In this document: positions 35,386 to 44,723 of the stretch, in pieces
Numbering within the stretch: the first letter of the stretch is position 1
How the letters are laid out: the number at the start of each line of letters is the position of its first letter
Assembly: GCF_900626135.1 (NCBI RefSeq)
Contig: NZ_LR130785.1
Span: 1 to 64,000 of the forward strand
Source: Senegalia massiliensis
GTDB taxonomy: Bacteria; Bacillota; Clostridia; Tissierellales; SIT17
DNA: 64,000 nucleotides
Direction of reading: 5' to 3'
The notes under the pieces: generated by a model
The model's database searches: none
What the model was told of the DNA's origin: nothing
What the model saw: only the letters and a program-made list of their open reading frames with translations
Position numbers and translations under genes: made by a program

Positions 35386-36789
35386 TTACTTTGATAAATC
35401 AATAGTAAAAGGCTCTAATTTTTTATTTTCAATAAAACTTGTGAAATCAAATCGTAAAATAGTATTTTCTAATGAGAAATCTTCTATCTTTTCTTCTCCA
35501 TCAAGTTCAAATACTGATTGAAAATGATAATTATCTTTATCAATTAATTTTACATTATTTCTAGATATACTATGACCTTTAGGTAAAAAAGGATTTTCTG
35601 GATCAATGTCATTGATAAAGTATTTATCAACTAAAGAAAAGCTATAAGATAGATTATGAGCTAATATATCAAATTTATCCTTGCTTAAATTTTCCTTTAG
35701 CCCCTTAAAATTATAATCAACAATTAGTTTATTTCCTTCTTCAGTAACGTTATTCACTTTAATTTCAAAATCTGTACGTTTGCTTTCTAATATAAATGAT
35801 GTTTTATTTAAAGTCTCTTGAACAGGAGTCTCAGATATTGAAAGAGACGGATAAAGTTTAATTGATTTTATATCTTTATCAATTTTATTAATATTTTTCC
35901 TGTAAATATTATAATGATTATCGTCTTTTAATAAAGTAGAAAGTTTAGTATTATTTTTATAGTTAAATAATTCCTTTCCATTTTCATCTTCTGCTTTATA
36001 AATATCTATATAATCATTTTTATATTTTGATACAGTTTCAAAAATTATATTGGAAGTTTCTCTTGCTACGTTAATTTCATCAATTTTTATTTTAATTTCT
36101 TCGTCTTTATAAAACTTAGATTGATTAACCATTAATGTCTTATTTATCTCTTGTTTAATAGGAACATCAAAACTCCAATTTCCTTTTATACCATTAATAT
36201 TATGAATAGAAACAGGTAATGTGAAATCTTCTTTAATCTCTCCATAAGGATATTTTAATTTCCATTGAAAGTCATATCCATCTTCTGATTCATGTATTCC
36301 AGTTGACATGTTATTAAGCCATGAATCTTCCTTATCCCCTTTATTATTTTCAAAATTAACATCAAAATGTACTTCTCCTTTTTCAATATTTCCACTTACA
36401 TGTCCTATAATTGAAACATTATCACCATCAAAATATGCATTCTTTAATTTAACTGTCACTCCATTTTGAGTTATTTCTTCACCTAATTCTGTTACTAATT
36501 CATCTTTAGCTAATTCTACTCCTAAGTTATCTCCAAATTCTTCATATATTCTTCCAATAAAGGGTGCACTAGCTAATACTTGATTCATACTGGGAATGAA
36601 AAAACCTGATAAAAAAGTAATACCACAAATAGATGCAGCAGCTACACAACTAATTATTAATTTCTTTTTAGTAGGTTTTTTTGTTTTAGTTTGACTCTCT
36701 CTCTTTATTCCTTCATCAATTGCATTGAAAACATCTTCTTTTGGTACTTCTATTTTATTAATAGATGACTTCATATATTTATTATCCAT
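35386..36789 (-). CDS. DUF4179 anti-sigma factor (single-span membrane protein)
   Basis: Probable anti-sigma factor of 467 residues. A short cytoplasmic head of about 40 residues is followed by one membrane span (LIISCVAAASICGITFLSGF) and a large outside domain starting with the DUF4179 segment (APFIGRIYEEFGDNLG). The preferred ATG at 36789 overlaps the upstream ECF sigma gene by 8 bases (ATGGATAA), and GGGAG lies upstream. The pairing with an ECF sigma factor supports control by membrane sequestration. The signal sensed is unknown. Confidence 0.85.
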   Translation of the reverse strand: MDNKYMKSSINKIEVPKEDVFNAIDEGIKRESQTKTKKPTKKKLIISCVAAASICGITFLSGFFIPSMNQVLASAPFIGRIYEEFGDNLGVELAKDELVTELGEEITQNGVTVKLKNAYFDGDNVSIIGHVSGNIEKGEVHFDVNFENNKGDKEDSWLNNMSTGIHESEDGYDFQWKLKYPYGEIKEDFTLPVSIHNINGIKGNWSFDVPIKQEINKTLMVNQSKFYKDEEIKIKIDEINVARETSNIIFETVSKYKNDYIDIYKAEDENGKELFNYKNNTKLSTLLKDDNHYNIYRKNINKIDKDIKSIKLYPSLSISETPVQETLNKTSFILESKRTDFEIKVNNVTEEGNKLIVDYNFKGLKENLSKDKFDILAHNLSYSFSLVDKYFINDIDPENPFLPKGHSISRNNVKLIDKDNYHFQSVFELDGEEKIEDFSLENTILRFDFTSFIENKKLEPFTIDLSK

Positions 36790-37315
36790 AGCTTCTCTCC
36801 CTTTCAAATTTCTTTTTTAGTTCTGCTTTACCTCTACTTAAATAAGTCTTTACAGTCCCTTCTGGTATGTTCATGATTTTACTAATAGTTTTTATAGAAT
36901 AATCATGATAATAAAAAAGTATAATTGGTGTTCGGTAATTTTCCTTTAATTTACCTATAGCTTCTATAATATATAAAGAATCATTATCTACTACTCCAAT
37001 ATCAGAGTTTAACTTAAAGGAAATACCTTCTGTTAAAGAAATGATATTTTTCCTTCTTGAAAGTACTTGACCGGCACATCGAATTATAATCTTTGTAAAC
37101 CAAGTCATGAAATACTCTGGATGCTTTAAGGTATGAATAGATATTAAAGCCTGATAAGTTGCTTCTTGAACAATATCTAAGGCATCTTCTTTGTTATGTA
37201 CATATAAATAAGCTGTGCGATAAATTTGTTCATAATTTTTCTTAAGTAATCTTTCAAAAGCTTTTTTATTCCCTTTTATTGCTTTTTTTATTAATTTATA
37301 ATCATTTTTTTCCAT
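36782..37315 (-). CDS. ECF-type RNA polymerase sigma factor (first copy)
   Basis: Sigma-70 family ECF factor of 177 residues, regions 2 and 4 only. Region 2 is seen in DALDIVQEATYQALISI and region 4 helix-turn-helix in IPEGTVKTYLSRGKAELKK. Start ATG follows AAAGGAG. It is translationally coupled to the DUF4179 anti-sigma gene. Upstream on the minus strand is TGAAAC at a typical -35 position (near 37355), but the expected CGTC/CGTA -10 is not present at 16-17 bases (CCCACTA is), so autoregulation is possible but not shown. Confidence 0.9.
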   Translation of the reverse strand: MEKNDYKLIKKAIKGNKKAFERLLKKNYEQIYRTAYLYVHNKEDALDIVQEATYQALISIHTLKHPEYFMTWFTKIIIRCAGQVLSRRKNIISLTEGISFKLNSDIGVVDNDSLYIIEAIGKLKENYRTPIILFYYHDYSIKTISKIMNIPEGTVKTYLSRGKAELKKKFERERSYG

Positions 37316-37386
37316 TTCATAACTCCTTTCAATACATTAGTGGGAAAAATGGATAAAAAAGTTTCAACTTTTTTAAATTTTATCAT

Positions 37387-37424
37387 AAAAAAACTAGAAC
37401 GGTTTTAATCCATTCTAGTTTTTT
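37387..37424 (-). terminator. Repeated hairpin, copy 1 of 4
   Basis: AAAAAACTAGAA ... TTCTAGTTTTTT with a 13-base loop (CGGTTTTAATCCA on the plus strand), followed by a T-run on the minus strand. It ends the M28 transcription unit. Three close relatives lie at 44637, 46181 and 47511. Confidence 0.8.
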
Positions 37425-37467
37425 CGTTTTTCTTTTCAATTAATATATACATCATATTTTATATAAA

Positions 37468-40400
37468 TTATTTAAAAAGATTTTGTTCATCTAATTGGCC
37501 TCTTTCTACTCCCCATTCTAAGCTGTAAGGAGCATATAAAGTTGACAATAATATCATATTTATTATTGTAAATATAACAAATGTTTTTAACAATGCTTTA
37601 TTATTTGTCTCTTTCAAGTAGAAAAATGTAATTATCAAAGCACATATTGCTATGATAATAGGTACTATTATATACTCCATTGAATATCCAAATACATAAT
37701 TCTCTCTCATGGATATTATTTCAAATAAAATATTGATTATTAAACTACTAAAAACTACAATTTTAAGATATTTAGAGTTTTCTTTTCTTAATAACCTATA
37801 TATCCCTAGAATTATTAATCCTGGTAATACCAAATACATTCTACTGACTAAAAATACAGGCATCATAATTATATTTTGTATTATATTTCCTAATTTTATA
37901 AAGAAATCTACCTTTTTCTCATCATTTCCAAACTGAGAGTCTGATGATGAAGCTTTCAAAGTATAGTTATTCCCCTTACCTTCCATCCAAAAAACATAAC
38001 TATAGTTACTTGAATCTAAAATTTGTAAATCTTTTATATTTACTTTATCTTTTTTGTATATTAATTTTTCCTCAGTAACTCTTCCATTATATAAATTTCT
38101 TAAAAATATATAAGATACATTATGTTTATCTTTGCCTTTTGCTACTAATGATATCTCTCCATCTTTATCCATATCTTTATTTATAGTTAAATTTAAATCT
38201 TTATCTACTTTAATGCCACTATTTCCAGTCAATTCTAATTTCTTAAAAGATCTAATAGTTGAGCTTCTTGACCCTAAATTAAATGTCCCATACTTAATAG
38301 TTTTTTTATCGTTTGTAAATATATAGCCCTTACCTATATCTATACCAAATTGAATATCATTCTTTTTATCTATTTTTCCTATTGATTTTATTTCTCCTAT
38401 TTCTTCATTAGAATTACTATATAAGTATAATAATTCAGTATTTGATTCTTGTTCTCTTTCTAATAGTATATGAATATTTTCATTTCTGTCTTCTCTAGCC
38501 TTAATACTTTCAATACCAGAAATAACTTTTTCTCTCACTGAGCCTTCATTTATTAAATATAGCCTTTTTTCATCAGATGCTATTATATAAGGTGTCTTAC
38601 CTTTTCTTAATACATCAAATCCAATAATATTATCTTTTATTTCTTCAACTTCATTTCTATCATTTATTTTAGAGAGTGTGTTTTTGTTTATAAAATATAC
38701 TTCATTGTCTAATATTTTTATATCTTCTGATGATATATTATGGAGATTTAACTCTTCTCTGTCACTTAATTCACCTTTTTTATTTATTGTTAAGTTAGCT
38801 ATATTTTTATTATCATTTATAACTATATTTATATTTTCATAAAAATCAGAGTCATTTATACCCTGAGCTTTAGTGATATTTTCAGTGTCCTTCCATGGCT
38901 TGCCTTTATATTTATCTGTATTTATCATCCTAGTAACTCCATACTGTTCATATTCATAGAAGGTATTATAAAGTAAAATTAAAATCATTATCACAATTAA
39001 AAGTATAATAGTAAGTATAGGTTTGCCCTTTTTCTTTCTATATTTTAATAATAATAGAAAAACAAAAATTATAAAGAATAATGATACTATTAATATATAT
39101 ATATTCTTATTTTGAGTATCAGATATACTCCTATTTATTAAATCTTTAGCTTTAACTCCATAATAATCCGTTATCCATAATACAAGCTCGCCAGGTTGTT
39201 TTAATCTTTCTTTATCAATATTATCTATATCATCACTGTATGCATGAATAAGTTCCATTGATGGATGATTTAATGTTATAGAAGGAATGTCTTTCTCTCC
39301 AAATACAGCATGATCACTAGAAGCTGAAGGGTTAAGCTTTAAATCCTCTCCCCACTTATCTTTTATTTCCTTTGCTAAATCTTTACTAGTTTGGCTATTG
39401 GGAAAATAGTCTATATACAGGTCTAGATTTTCTTTAGATCCTATCATATCTAGATTGATAATCTTACTTCCTATTAAATCAAAAGGTCTAGACCTAGTAT
39501 AATAAGTGGAACCTTTAAGTCCACTTTCTTCTCCATCAAAGGCTACAAATACTATATTTTTCTTAGGAGATATATTGCTTTCTTTAATACTCCTAGCTAC
39601 TTCTAATAACATACCTATACCTGATGCATTATCTAATGCACCATTAAATACTTTTCCATCTGCATCATAGCCTACATGATCATAATGTGCTGTTATTATC
39701 AAAGCTTCTTCTGTTTCCTTGTCTTTAGCAGGGATATAACCTATCACATTTCTCATATCTACCTTTTTCACATTTAAATCCATATTAAATTTAATGGTAT
39801 ATCCCTCTTTAGTATATTTTACTAATTCACTAAAAACATCAGATTTAACTAAAATTCTAATTAATTGAGATTCTTCGGCATCATCAGTCTTTCCATCCGT
39901 TATTACAGTTTTAAGAAATTTATTTTCACTATTATCTTTAGATGGACTTATTACTAGATTAACTCCTAAACTCTTTAATTTTTCTATGTCAATATGGTTA
40001 TAAAAAGTTTTAGAACTTAATATTATTTTACTATTCTCTTCTATCTCATCAAGTGATTTAACTATAGTTGCATTACCTTCTATTAATCCACCTACAGTAT
40101 TATTCACAGGAAGTTCAGTATAGTCATCTCTGATACTATATTCATGAGCTATATTTCCGTTTTTATCTATAACTTGAAAAGTAGGTTCTTCTTTAAGGAT
40201 AGGAGAGTAGTCTTGAAATTCTTGAAAGTATTCATTTCTCTTATGTATAGGAGCAAGTCCCATTTCTCTAAATTCATGAGCTATATATTCTGATGCTTTT
40301 CTATGTCCCTCTGCCCCAGGGAGTCTACCTTCATATTTATCAGATGATAACTCTTTTATGTGATTATAAGCATTGTCTTCATTAAACTTTAAATTATTAG

Positions 40401-40482
40401 TCTTGCTACAACCCATAAGAGTAACAATCAAATATATTAAAATAAATATTAGAATTACTTTTTTTCTATTTTTCCTATTCAC
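37468..40482 (-). CDS. M28 zinc peptidase lipoprotein fused to a propeller-like and multi-span membrane module
   Basis: Very large surface protein, 1004 residues from GTG at 40482 (AAGGA 8 bases ahead); an ATG 30 bases earlier lies inside the upstream gene. The signal peptide has lipobox LMGC (C25). The M28 aminopeptidase domain (about 40-450) has ligands H266 in AHYDH, D284 in GALDNASG, E318-E319 in DGEESG, D345 in NLDMIG and a late His (LIHAYSDD). Two membrane spans follow near 460-515, then about 320 outside residues of short beta repeats, then five membrane spans. Canonical M28 enzymes end after the peptidase domain. The second half resembles the separate protein encoded at 58.8-60.4 kb. 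Paired with a lipoprotein gene. Confidence 0.85.
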   Translation of the reverse strand: MNRKNRKKVILIFILIYLIVTLMGCSKTNNLKFNEDNAYNHIKELSSDKYEGRLPGAEGHRKASEYIAHEFREMGLAPIHKRNEYFQEFQDYSPILKEEPTFQVIDKNGNIAHEYSIRDDYTELPVNNTVGGLIEGNATIVKSLDEIEENSKIILSSKTFYNHIDIEKLKSLGVNLVISPSKDNSENKFLKTVITDGKTDDAEESQLIRILVKSDVFSELVKYTKEGYTIKFNMDLNVKKVDMRNVIGYIPAKDKETEEALIITAHYDHVGYDADGKVFNGALDNASGIGMLLEVARSIKESNISPKKNIVFVAFDGEESGLKGSTYYTRSRPFDLIGSKIINLDMIGSKENLDLYIDYFPNSQTSKDLAKEIKDKWGEDLKLNPSASSDHAVFGEKDIPSITLNHPSMELIHAYSDDIDNIDKERLKQPGELVLWITDYYGVKAKDLINRSISDTQNKNIYILIVSLFFIIFVFLLLLKYRKKKGKPILTIILLIVIMILILLYNTFYEYEQYGVTRMINTDKYKGKPWKDTENITKAQGINDSDFYENINIVINDNKNIANLTINKKGELSDREELNLHNISSEDIKILDNEVYFINKNTLSKINDRNEVEEIKDNIIGFDVLRKGKTPYIIASDEKRLYLINEGSVREKVISGIESIKAREDRNENIHILLEREQESNTELLYLYSNSNEEIGEIKSIGKIDKKNDIQFGIDIGKGYIFTNDKKTIKYGTFNLGSRSSTIRSFKKLELTGNSGIKVDKDLNLTINKDMDKDGEISLVAKGKDKHNVSYIFLRNLYNGRVTEEKLIYKKDKVNIKDLQILDSSNYSYVFWMEGKGNNYTLKASSSDSQFGNDEKKVDFFIKLGNIIQNIIMMPVFLVSRMYLVLPGLIILGIYRLLRKENSKYLKIVVFSSLIINILFEIISMRENYVFGYSMEYIIVPIIIAICALIITFFYLKETNNKALLKTFVIFTIINMILLSTLYAPYSLEWGVERGQLDEQNLFK

Positions 40483-40484
40483 AT

Positions 40485-41801
40485 CTAATTTCCTTCTACT
40501 TGAGATAACCATTCATCTTCTAATTGGATTAAATCTTTCCCATATACTTTGACAAAAGAATCATTTAATCCTTTCTCTGTATTCGTCTCATAAAGTTCAA
40601 TATATTTATCTAATCCATATATTTCTACAAGGTGCTTAGAAAATAAAGTAAGTTCAGTTACTACTATATCCCAATCTAATTTTCTATCTATCATATAATC
40701 AGACATATAACTAAATTGAATATATTTATCCTCTTCTATAACCTTTCCTATATCTAACTCTATATCTAATTCACTTTCAACTTTATCCATAGTTATATAA
40801 TAAAATAGACCATATTCTATAAACTGGTTTAGTGGAAACCCCTTTTGAATATTAATTGCTTGATATATTCGGGCCATAATACTTGAATCTTCTCCATAAA
40901 CTTCATAAATACTCCCCAAATAAGAACTATTATGATTTCCATACACTACTTTATTTTCTATTTGCTTAAAATCTAATAAAATATAATCATTTATTTTTTC
41001 AGGATTTTTAAATCCTAATTTATCAGATATATTATCATAGATTTTTTCTCTCTCTTTCATTATCTTTTCTATATTTTCATCTACATCCGTATTAAATTCA
41101 CTATATATGAACTTGAAATTGTCACTTTCTTTAACTATATTATTTTTATCAGAATAATCATTATCACCTAACTGAACTTTCCATTCATCATCTTCTTTAA
41201 TAAAATCTCCTTTATATCTTTCATTTTCATTAACTTTTATATCATAATCTTCTCTTATACTATTATCTTGATTTATAGCAATATATTCATTGTCTAACGA
41301 ACCATTTATCCATACATATTTATTAGTATTTAAAGGATTTGGATGAATATAGTTAAACATTACTTTATCTCCTGTAAATATTTTATCCCCGGCTATTACT
41401 TCATCACCATCTATATATATTGGCAATTTATCATTGATTTCTTTATACATAGAATTTACTGATGGATTACCTGTTAAAATAATATGTGCATTTTTAATAT
41501 CTTCTTCAGTCACTTCAATATCAGATTTAATTATTATGTTATCTGAAGAATTTACCTTTAAAAGTTTAAGCATAAGATTTTCATAACCATAAGCAGATTT
41601 TTCAGAAGACAAATTTTCTTTTTCACTTCCTATAGTGCCATAAACTATAACGACCTTATCATTATTTTCACGAACACTAATAAAAAAATCTTCATAATTC
41701 ATATCATCCTTTAATTTCGTACCTACTTTATCTGTTTCACTACATCCACTTAAAAGAATAGTAATTATACTTATTATTAAAATACCTTTAATTAATTTCA
41801 C
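40485..41801 (-). CDS. Lipoprotein of unknown function, partner of the M28 gene
   Basis: Predicted secreted lipoprotein of 438 residues with signal peptide and lipobox LLSGC (C20). The next part (about 30-215) has segments recalling peptidase-associated propeptide or docking domains, such as AHIILTGNPSVNS. The C-terminal half resembles the helical fold of gluzincin-like proteins but shows no HExxH motif, so catalysis is doubtful. Start GTG follows AAAGGGG. The M28 gene starts 2 bases after its stop, so the two are co-translated and probably act together outside the membrane. I do not recognise a named family. Confidence 0.8.
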   Translation of the reverse strand: MKLIKGILIISIITILLSGCSETDKVGTKLKDDMNYEDFFISVRENNDKVVIVYGTIGSEKENLSSEKSAYGYENLMLKLLKVNSSDNIIIKSDIEVTEEDIKNAHIILTGNPSVNSMYKEINDKLPIYIDGDEVIAGDKIFTGDKVMFNYIHPNPLNTNKYVWINGSLDNEYIAINQDNSIREDYDIKVNENERYKGDFIKEDDEWKVQLGDNDYSDKNNIVKESDNFKFIYSEFNTDVDENIEKIMKEREKIYDNISDKLGFKNPEKINDYILLDFKQIENKVVYGNHNSSYLGSIYEVYGEDSSIMARIYQAINIQKGFPLNQFIEYGLFYYITMDKVESELDIELDIGKVIEEDKYIQFSYMSDYMIDRKLDWDIVVTELTLFSKHLVEIYGLDKYIELYETNTEKGLNDSFVKVYGKDLIQLEDEWLSQVEGN

Positions 41802-42042
41802 CTCTAAACCCCTTTCATTTAAATGAATAATTTCGTTTAATGAATTAGTATTTATAAGATTTTAGGCCTAATAACTTCATTATAATAAATAGTAATGTTA
41901 ATCTTCTGAATATTTTATCTCTACTAACCCCCTTAAATTTAAAAATTATTATAAGTAGTTAATATAGTATATTTTGGGTATTTATACATTAAATATTTCT
42001 TACTTATTTACATTATAAAATATTTAAAATAATAAAACCATA

Positions 42043-42054
42043 CGAAAATTTTCG
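42043..42054. promoter_or_regulatory. Possible operator before the XRE regulator gene
   Basis: Perfect palindrome CGAAAATTTTCG, 20 bases upstream of the start codon and next to the ribosome site. A good candidate for autoregulation by the encoded HTH protein. A further palindrome, TTCATTTAAATGAA, is at 41815-41828 near the divergent lipoprotein gene. The rest of 41802-42074 shows nothing else. Confidence 0.4.
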
Positions 42055-42074
42055 GCATTTTATAAGGGGGTAAC

Positions 42075-43034
42075 ATGTTTGAAACTTATGATTTAAAAAA
42101 TTTTGGTACAAGAATAAGAAAAATAAGAAAGTCATTAGGTTATAGTCAAATACAAGTTTCTACAGAAACGGGTGTTCATAGAGATACTTTGAGAAGAATA
42201 GAAAATGGAAATAATATTGTGACCTTTGATACATTAAATAAATTATCCATGTTCTTCAAAAAAGACTTATTTCACGAGATAGCTCATTATAATACTAACA
42301 GAAACTTACTAAATTATTATGAAAAGATAGATGATATTATAAGTTCATATGATTACGATAAACTTATTAATATATCTAATGATTTTGAAGTTAATTTTAA
42401 AGATAAATCACCTTCTGATTTTAGCTTATATGAAGGTAGGGTTATTGAGCAATTCAGATTAATAGTTAAAGGAATTGAAAAATTAATTAAAAAAGATCAG
42501 AATAATAAAAAAATAATGAGTATCTTTAAAGAAGCATTAAAACTTACTCTAAAAGATTTTAATTTATATAATTTCTCTAAGTTTAAATATAATCTATTTG
42601 AAATTCGTATATTAATTATGATAGCAGTGGCTCTTAAAAGAGATAATAATTATGAAAAAAGTAATGAAATTTTAAAATTTGTACTTAAATCTTTAGATTT
42701 TAGTGAAGAATCACTTCTAAATGAAAAAAAGCTTATAATTAAATGTTTTTCTAATATTTCATATAATTATCATAATATGAATAATTATATGAAATCTCTA
42801 GAGTATGCTATTAAAGGCATAGTCTATGCTATTAACCAAGATATTATATATGCTTTAAACCATCTATATTATAGAAAAGGTATTGCAGAATATTTACTTG
42901 ATAAAGATGAAAGTATTTATAAAGATTCTCTTAATAAAGCCATACATATATTAGAAATAAAAGGATATTATGAATTAGCTAAAAAGTATAAAGAGATTAC
43001 TAAAGATAAATATAACATATATTTAGATAGGTAA
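42075..43034 (+). CDS. XRE-family regulator with C-terminal helical repeat domain
   Basis: Transcription regulator of 319 residues. The N-terminal helix-turn-helix is in RIRKSLGYSQIQVSTETGVH followed by RDTLRRIENG. The rest (about 75-319) is all-helical with tetratricopeptide-like pairs, for example YNYHNMNNYMKSLEYAIKGI and YYELAKKYKEI. This resembles the layout of Rgg/PlcR-type peptide-responsive regulators, but no signal peptide gene is apparent. Start ATG follows AAGGGGG. It is divergent from the lipoprotein-M28 pair, a possible target. Codon use is very AT-rich, like the surroundings. Confidence 0.83.
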   Translation: MFETYDLKNFGTRIRKIRKSLGYSQIQVSTETGVHRDTLRRIENGNNIVTFDTLNKLSMFFKKDLFHEIAHYNTNRNLLNYYEKIDDIISSYDYDKLINISNDFEVNFKDKSPSDFSLYEGRVIEQFRLIVKGIEKLIKKDQNNKKIMSIFKEALKLTLKDFNLYNFSKFKYNLFEIRILIMIAVALKRDNNYEKSNEILKFVLKSLDFSEESLLNEKKLIIKCFSNISYNYHNMNNYMKSLEYAIKGIVYAINQDIIYALNHLYYRKGIAEYLLDKDESIYKDSLNKAIHILEIKGYYELAKKYKEITKDKYNIYLDR

Positions 43035-43166
43035 TAATATTTAAAAAGTAATAATATTTTTCTTCTATTTCTTAACTCTTTTCAAGTGGAAAAATCATTC
43101 AGCACTTTCTTTCATAGCAAACTTCTCTATAATTTAATTTAATCTTCTAGTTCTTCTACATCTAAA

Positions 43167-43216
43167 TTTAAAGCTTGTATGGTTCTATAATATTATAGAA
43201 CCATACAAGCTTTAAA
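43167..43216. repeat. 50-bp perfect palindrome
   Basis: Two 25-base arms meet without spacer (TTTAAAGCTTGTATGGTTCT... and exact complement). It sits between convergent genes, 132 bases after the XRE gene and 63 bases after the CPBP stop. There is no T-tract, so a plain intrinsic terminator is less likely than for the other hairpins. Confidence 0.8.
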
Positions 43217-43279
43217 TGAATCAATAACCAGTTCTAGGTTAGATAAATATACTAATTTATTTAACGTTAATATAATTAT

Positions 43280-43939
43280 CTACTGCACCCTTATTCTTTT
43301 CTTCTTTACATTAAAATAAATAGAGCCAGTAAGATTAATGAGAATATGCATCAAAATGCTCATCCACAGTGATGATGTGAGTAAAACTAGATAACCTATA
43401 GCATTTCCCACAATAAAAATCATAATGAATCTCAATATAGAATTTCTATTGAATTTAAATTCTCTCTCATAATTAATATGAAACACAGAAAATAATAATG
43501 AGCTTATCATTACAAATGGTTCCTCATATTTCAATATTGGAAACATATTTAGCAAGCTCATTAAAATAATACCTCTAAATAGAATCTCTTCAAAAATAGG
43601 TACTACAAAAGAAAAATAATAGAATTCTGAACTATTCCAACTATGAGCTGCAGCAGTACCATTTAGATTTTGATCAGTTAAAAAATAAAATATTAAAATT
43701 CCTGATATCCAAGAAAATATATGTTTAATGGCTTCTTTGATATATAAAATATTTCCCCAAGGTTTATATTCACCAGGAATTATAAAAATAAGTACTATGA
43801 ATAATATAGAACCCCAAAGAAAAGCCCACTGACTAGACCAAAGCAAAGTATTTTTACTTAAAAAATTCTTCTTATATAAAAAGAATTCTAGAATTGTATA
43901 GAGAAAAAGTGAAAAAATCATTATAATTATCCATAACAT
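43280..43939 (-). CDS. CPBP family intramembrane glutamic endopeptidase (Abi)
   Basis: Integral membrane protease of 219 residues with about seven spans. The CPBP motifs are complete: EEILFR at 117-122, FSVFH with H154 and HILIN with H198 and N202, which form the catalytic Glu/His/Asn site. Members prenyl-process proteins, act in bacteriocin immunity or have unknown roles. No bacteriocin gene is visible nearby. It lies next to two ECF sigma modules, so a role in anti-sigma cleavage can be imagined but is not supported by sequence. Confidence 0.88.
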   Translation of the reverse strand: MLWIIIMIFSLFLYTILEFFLYKKNFLSKNTLLWSSQWAFLWGSILFIVLIFIIPGEYKPWGNILYIKEAIKHIFSWISGILIFYFLTDQNLNGTAAAHSWNSSEFYYFSFVVPIFEEILFRGIILMSLLNMFPILKYEEPFVMISSLLFSVFHINYEREFKFNRNSILRFIMIFIVGNAIGYLVLLTSSLWMSILMHILINLTGSIYFNVKKKRIRVQ

Positions 43940-44024
43940 AATATTAATTTTGTATGAAGTCTATAAAAGAAAATCATACTCTCCTTATATAATATATTTA
44001 GATTTCAAAGATAATCTATAAACT

Positions 44025-44528
44025 TTATGCAATAAAAGAAAATATTAATCTTCCAAGTATATTTAATAAAAGTAATGGTATAACTACTGATGCCAATATC
44101 ATTAAATCATTTATATTATATTTTTTAACACATTTATATTTTTTAAATTTAACATAGACCAATCCAAAAAGGGTTAATAATATTAAGGGTGAGATTAGTA
44201 GCAAATCTTCATAAGAATATGAATATGAAAACATTCTTATTCCAAAATATGCAAATAAAAAGTTTAAAGCAACCATTATAGTATAAAGAACTTTAACAAT
44301 CTTACTATCAAACATTAAAAAAGTATACATCATTATAAAAATTAATGTAAACGCCCCTGTTATAGCATAATCTAATTGAAATATTTTGTAAATGTAACTA
44401 AATGTATCATCATCTGCATAAAAGGGCATTAAGTAAACTAAAACAACAAGAAGAAAAAACAAATTAATTAGAATACTAATTAATTTATTATCTCTATAAT
44501 AAGATTTTAAGGAACATAATATATCCAT
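44025..44528 (-). CDS. Multi-span membrane protein of unknown function
   Basis: Protein of 167 residues with about five hydrophobic helices and short loops (for example LISILINLFFLLVVLVYLM near the N-terminus). The ATG at 44528 is chosen because GGGAG precedes it; an in-frame TTG 21 bases earlier contains the ribosome site. It stands downstream of the second sigma/anti-sigma pair on the same strand, separated by hairpin copy 2. I recognise no motif or family. Confidence 0.65.
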   Translation of the reverse strand: MDILCSLKSYYRDNKLISILINLFFLLVVLVYLMPFYADDDTFSYIYKIFQLDYAITGAFTLIFIMMYTFLMFDSKIVKVLYTIMVALNFLFAYFGIRMFSYSYSYEDLLLISPLILLTLFGLVYVKFKKYKCVKKYNINDLMILASVVIPLLLLNILGRLIFSFIA

Positions 44529-44636
44529 AAAGAACTCCCATCCTTTCAATAATTTATTTTATATATTTTTTATTACCTTCTATATACTATTATAAATCAA
44601 ACCTATTTAATTTACCAGTAATTTGGTTTAAACGGT

Positions 44637-44670
44637 AAAAACTAGAATAGTCTTACCCATTCTAGTTTTT
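44637..44670 (-). terminator. Repeated hairpin, copy 2 of 4
   Basis: AAAAACTAGAAT ... ATTCTAGTTTTT with loop core AGTCTTACCC, after the zinc-finger anti-sigma gene. Same sequence family as the hairpins at 37387, 46181 and 47511. Confidence 0.8.
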
Positions 44671-44723
44671 CTTCTTTATTTGTTTTATATATTCCCTTTA
44701 TATATTATAAAATTATATTACAT

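Noticed and set aside
37316-37467. ECF promoter of the first sigma gene
   Set aside because: TGAAAC is present, but CGTC/CGTA is missing at the right distance; noted in the gene entry only.
43280-43939. CPBP protein as bacteriocin immunity factor
   Set aside because: No bacteriocin precursor or modification gene is nearby, so only the protease family is stated.
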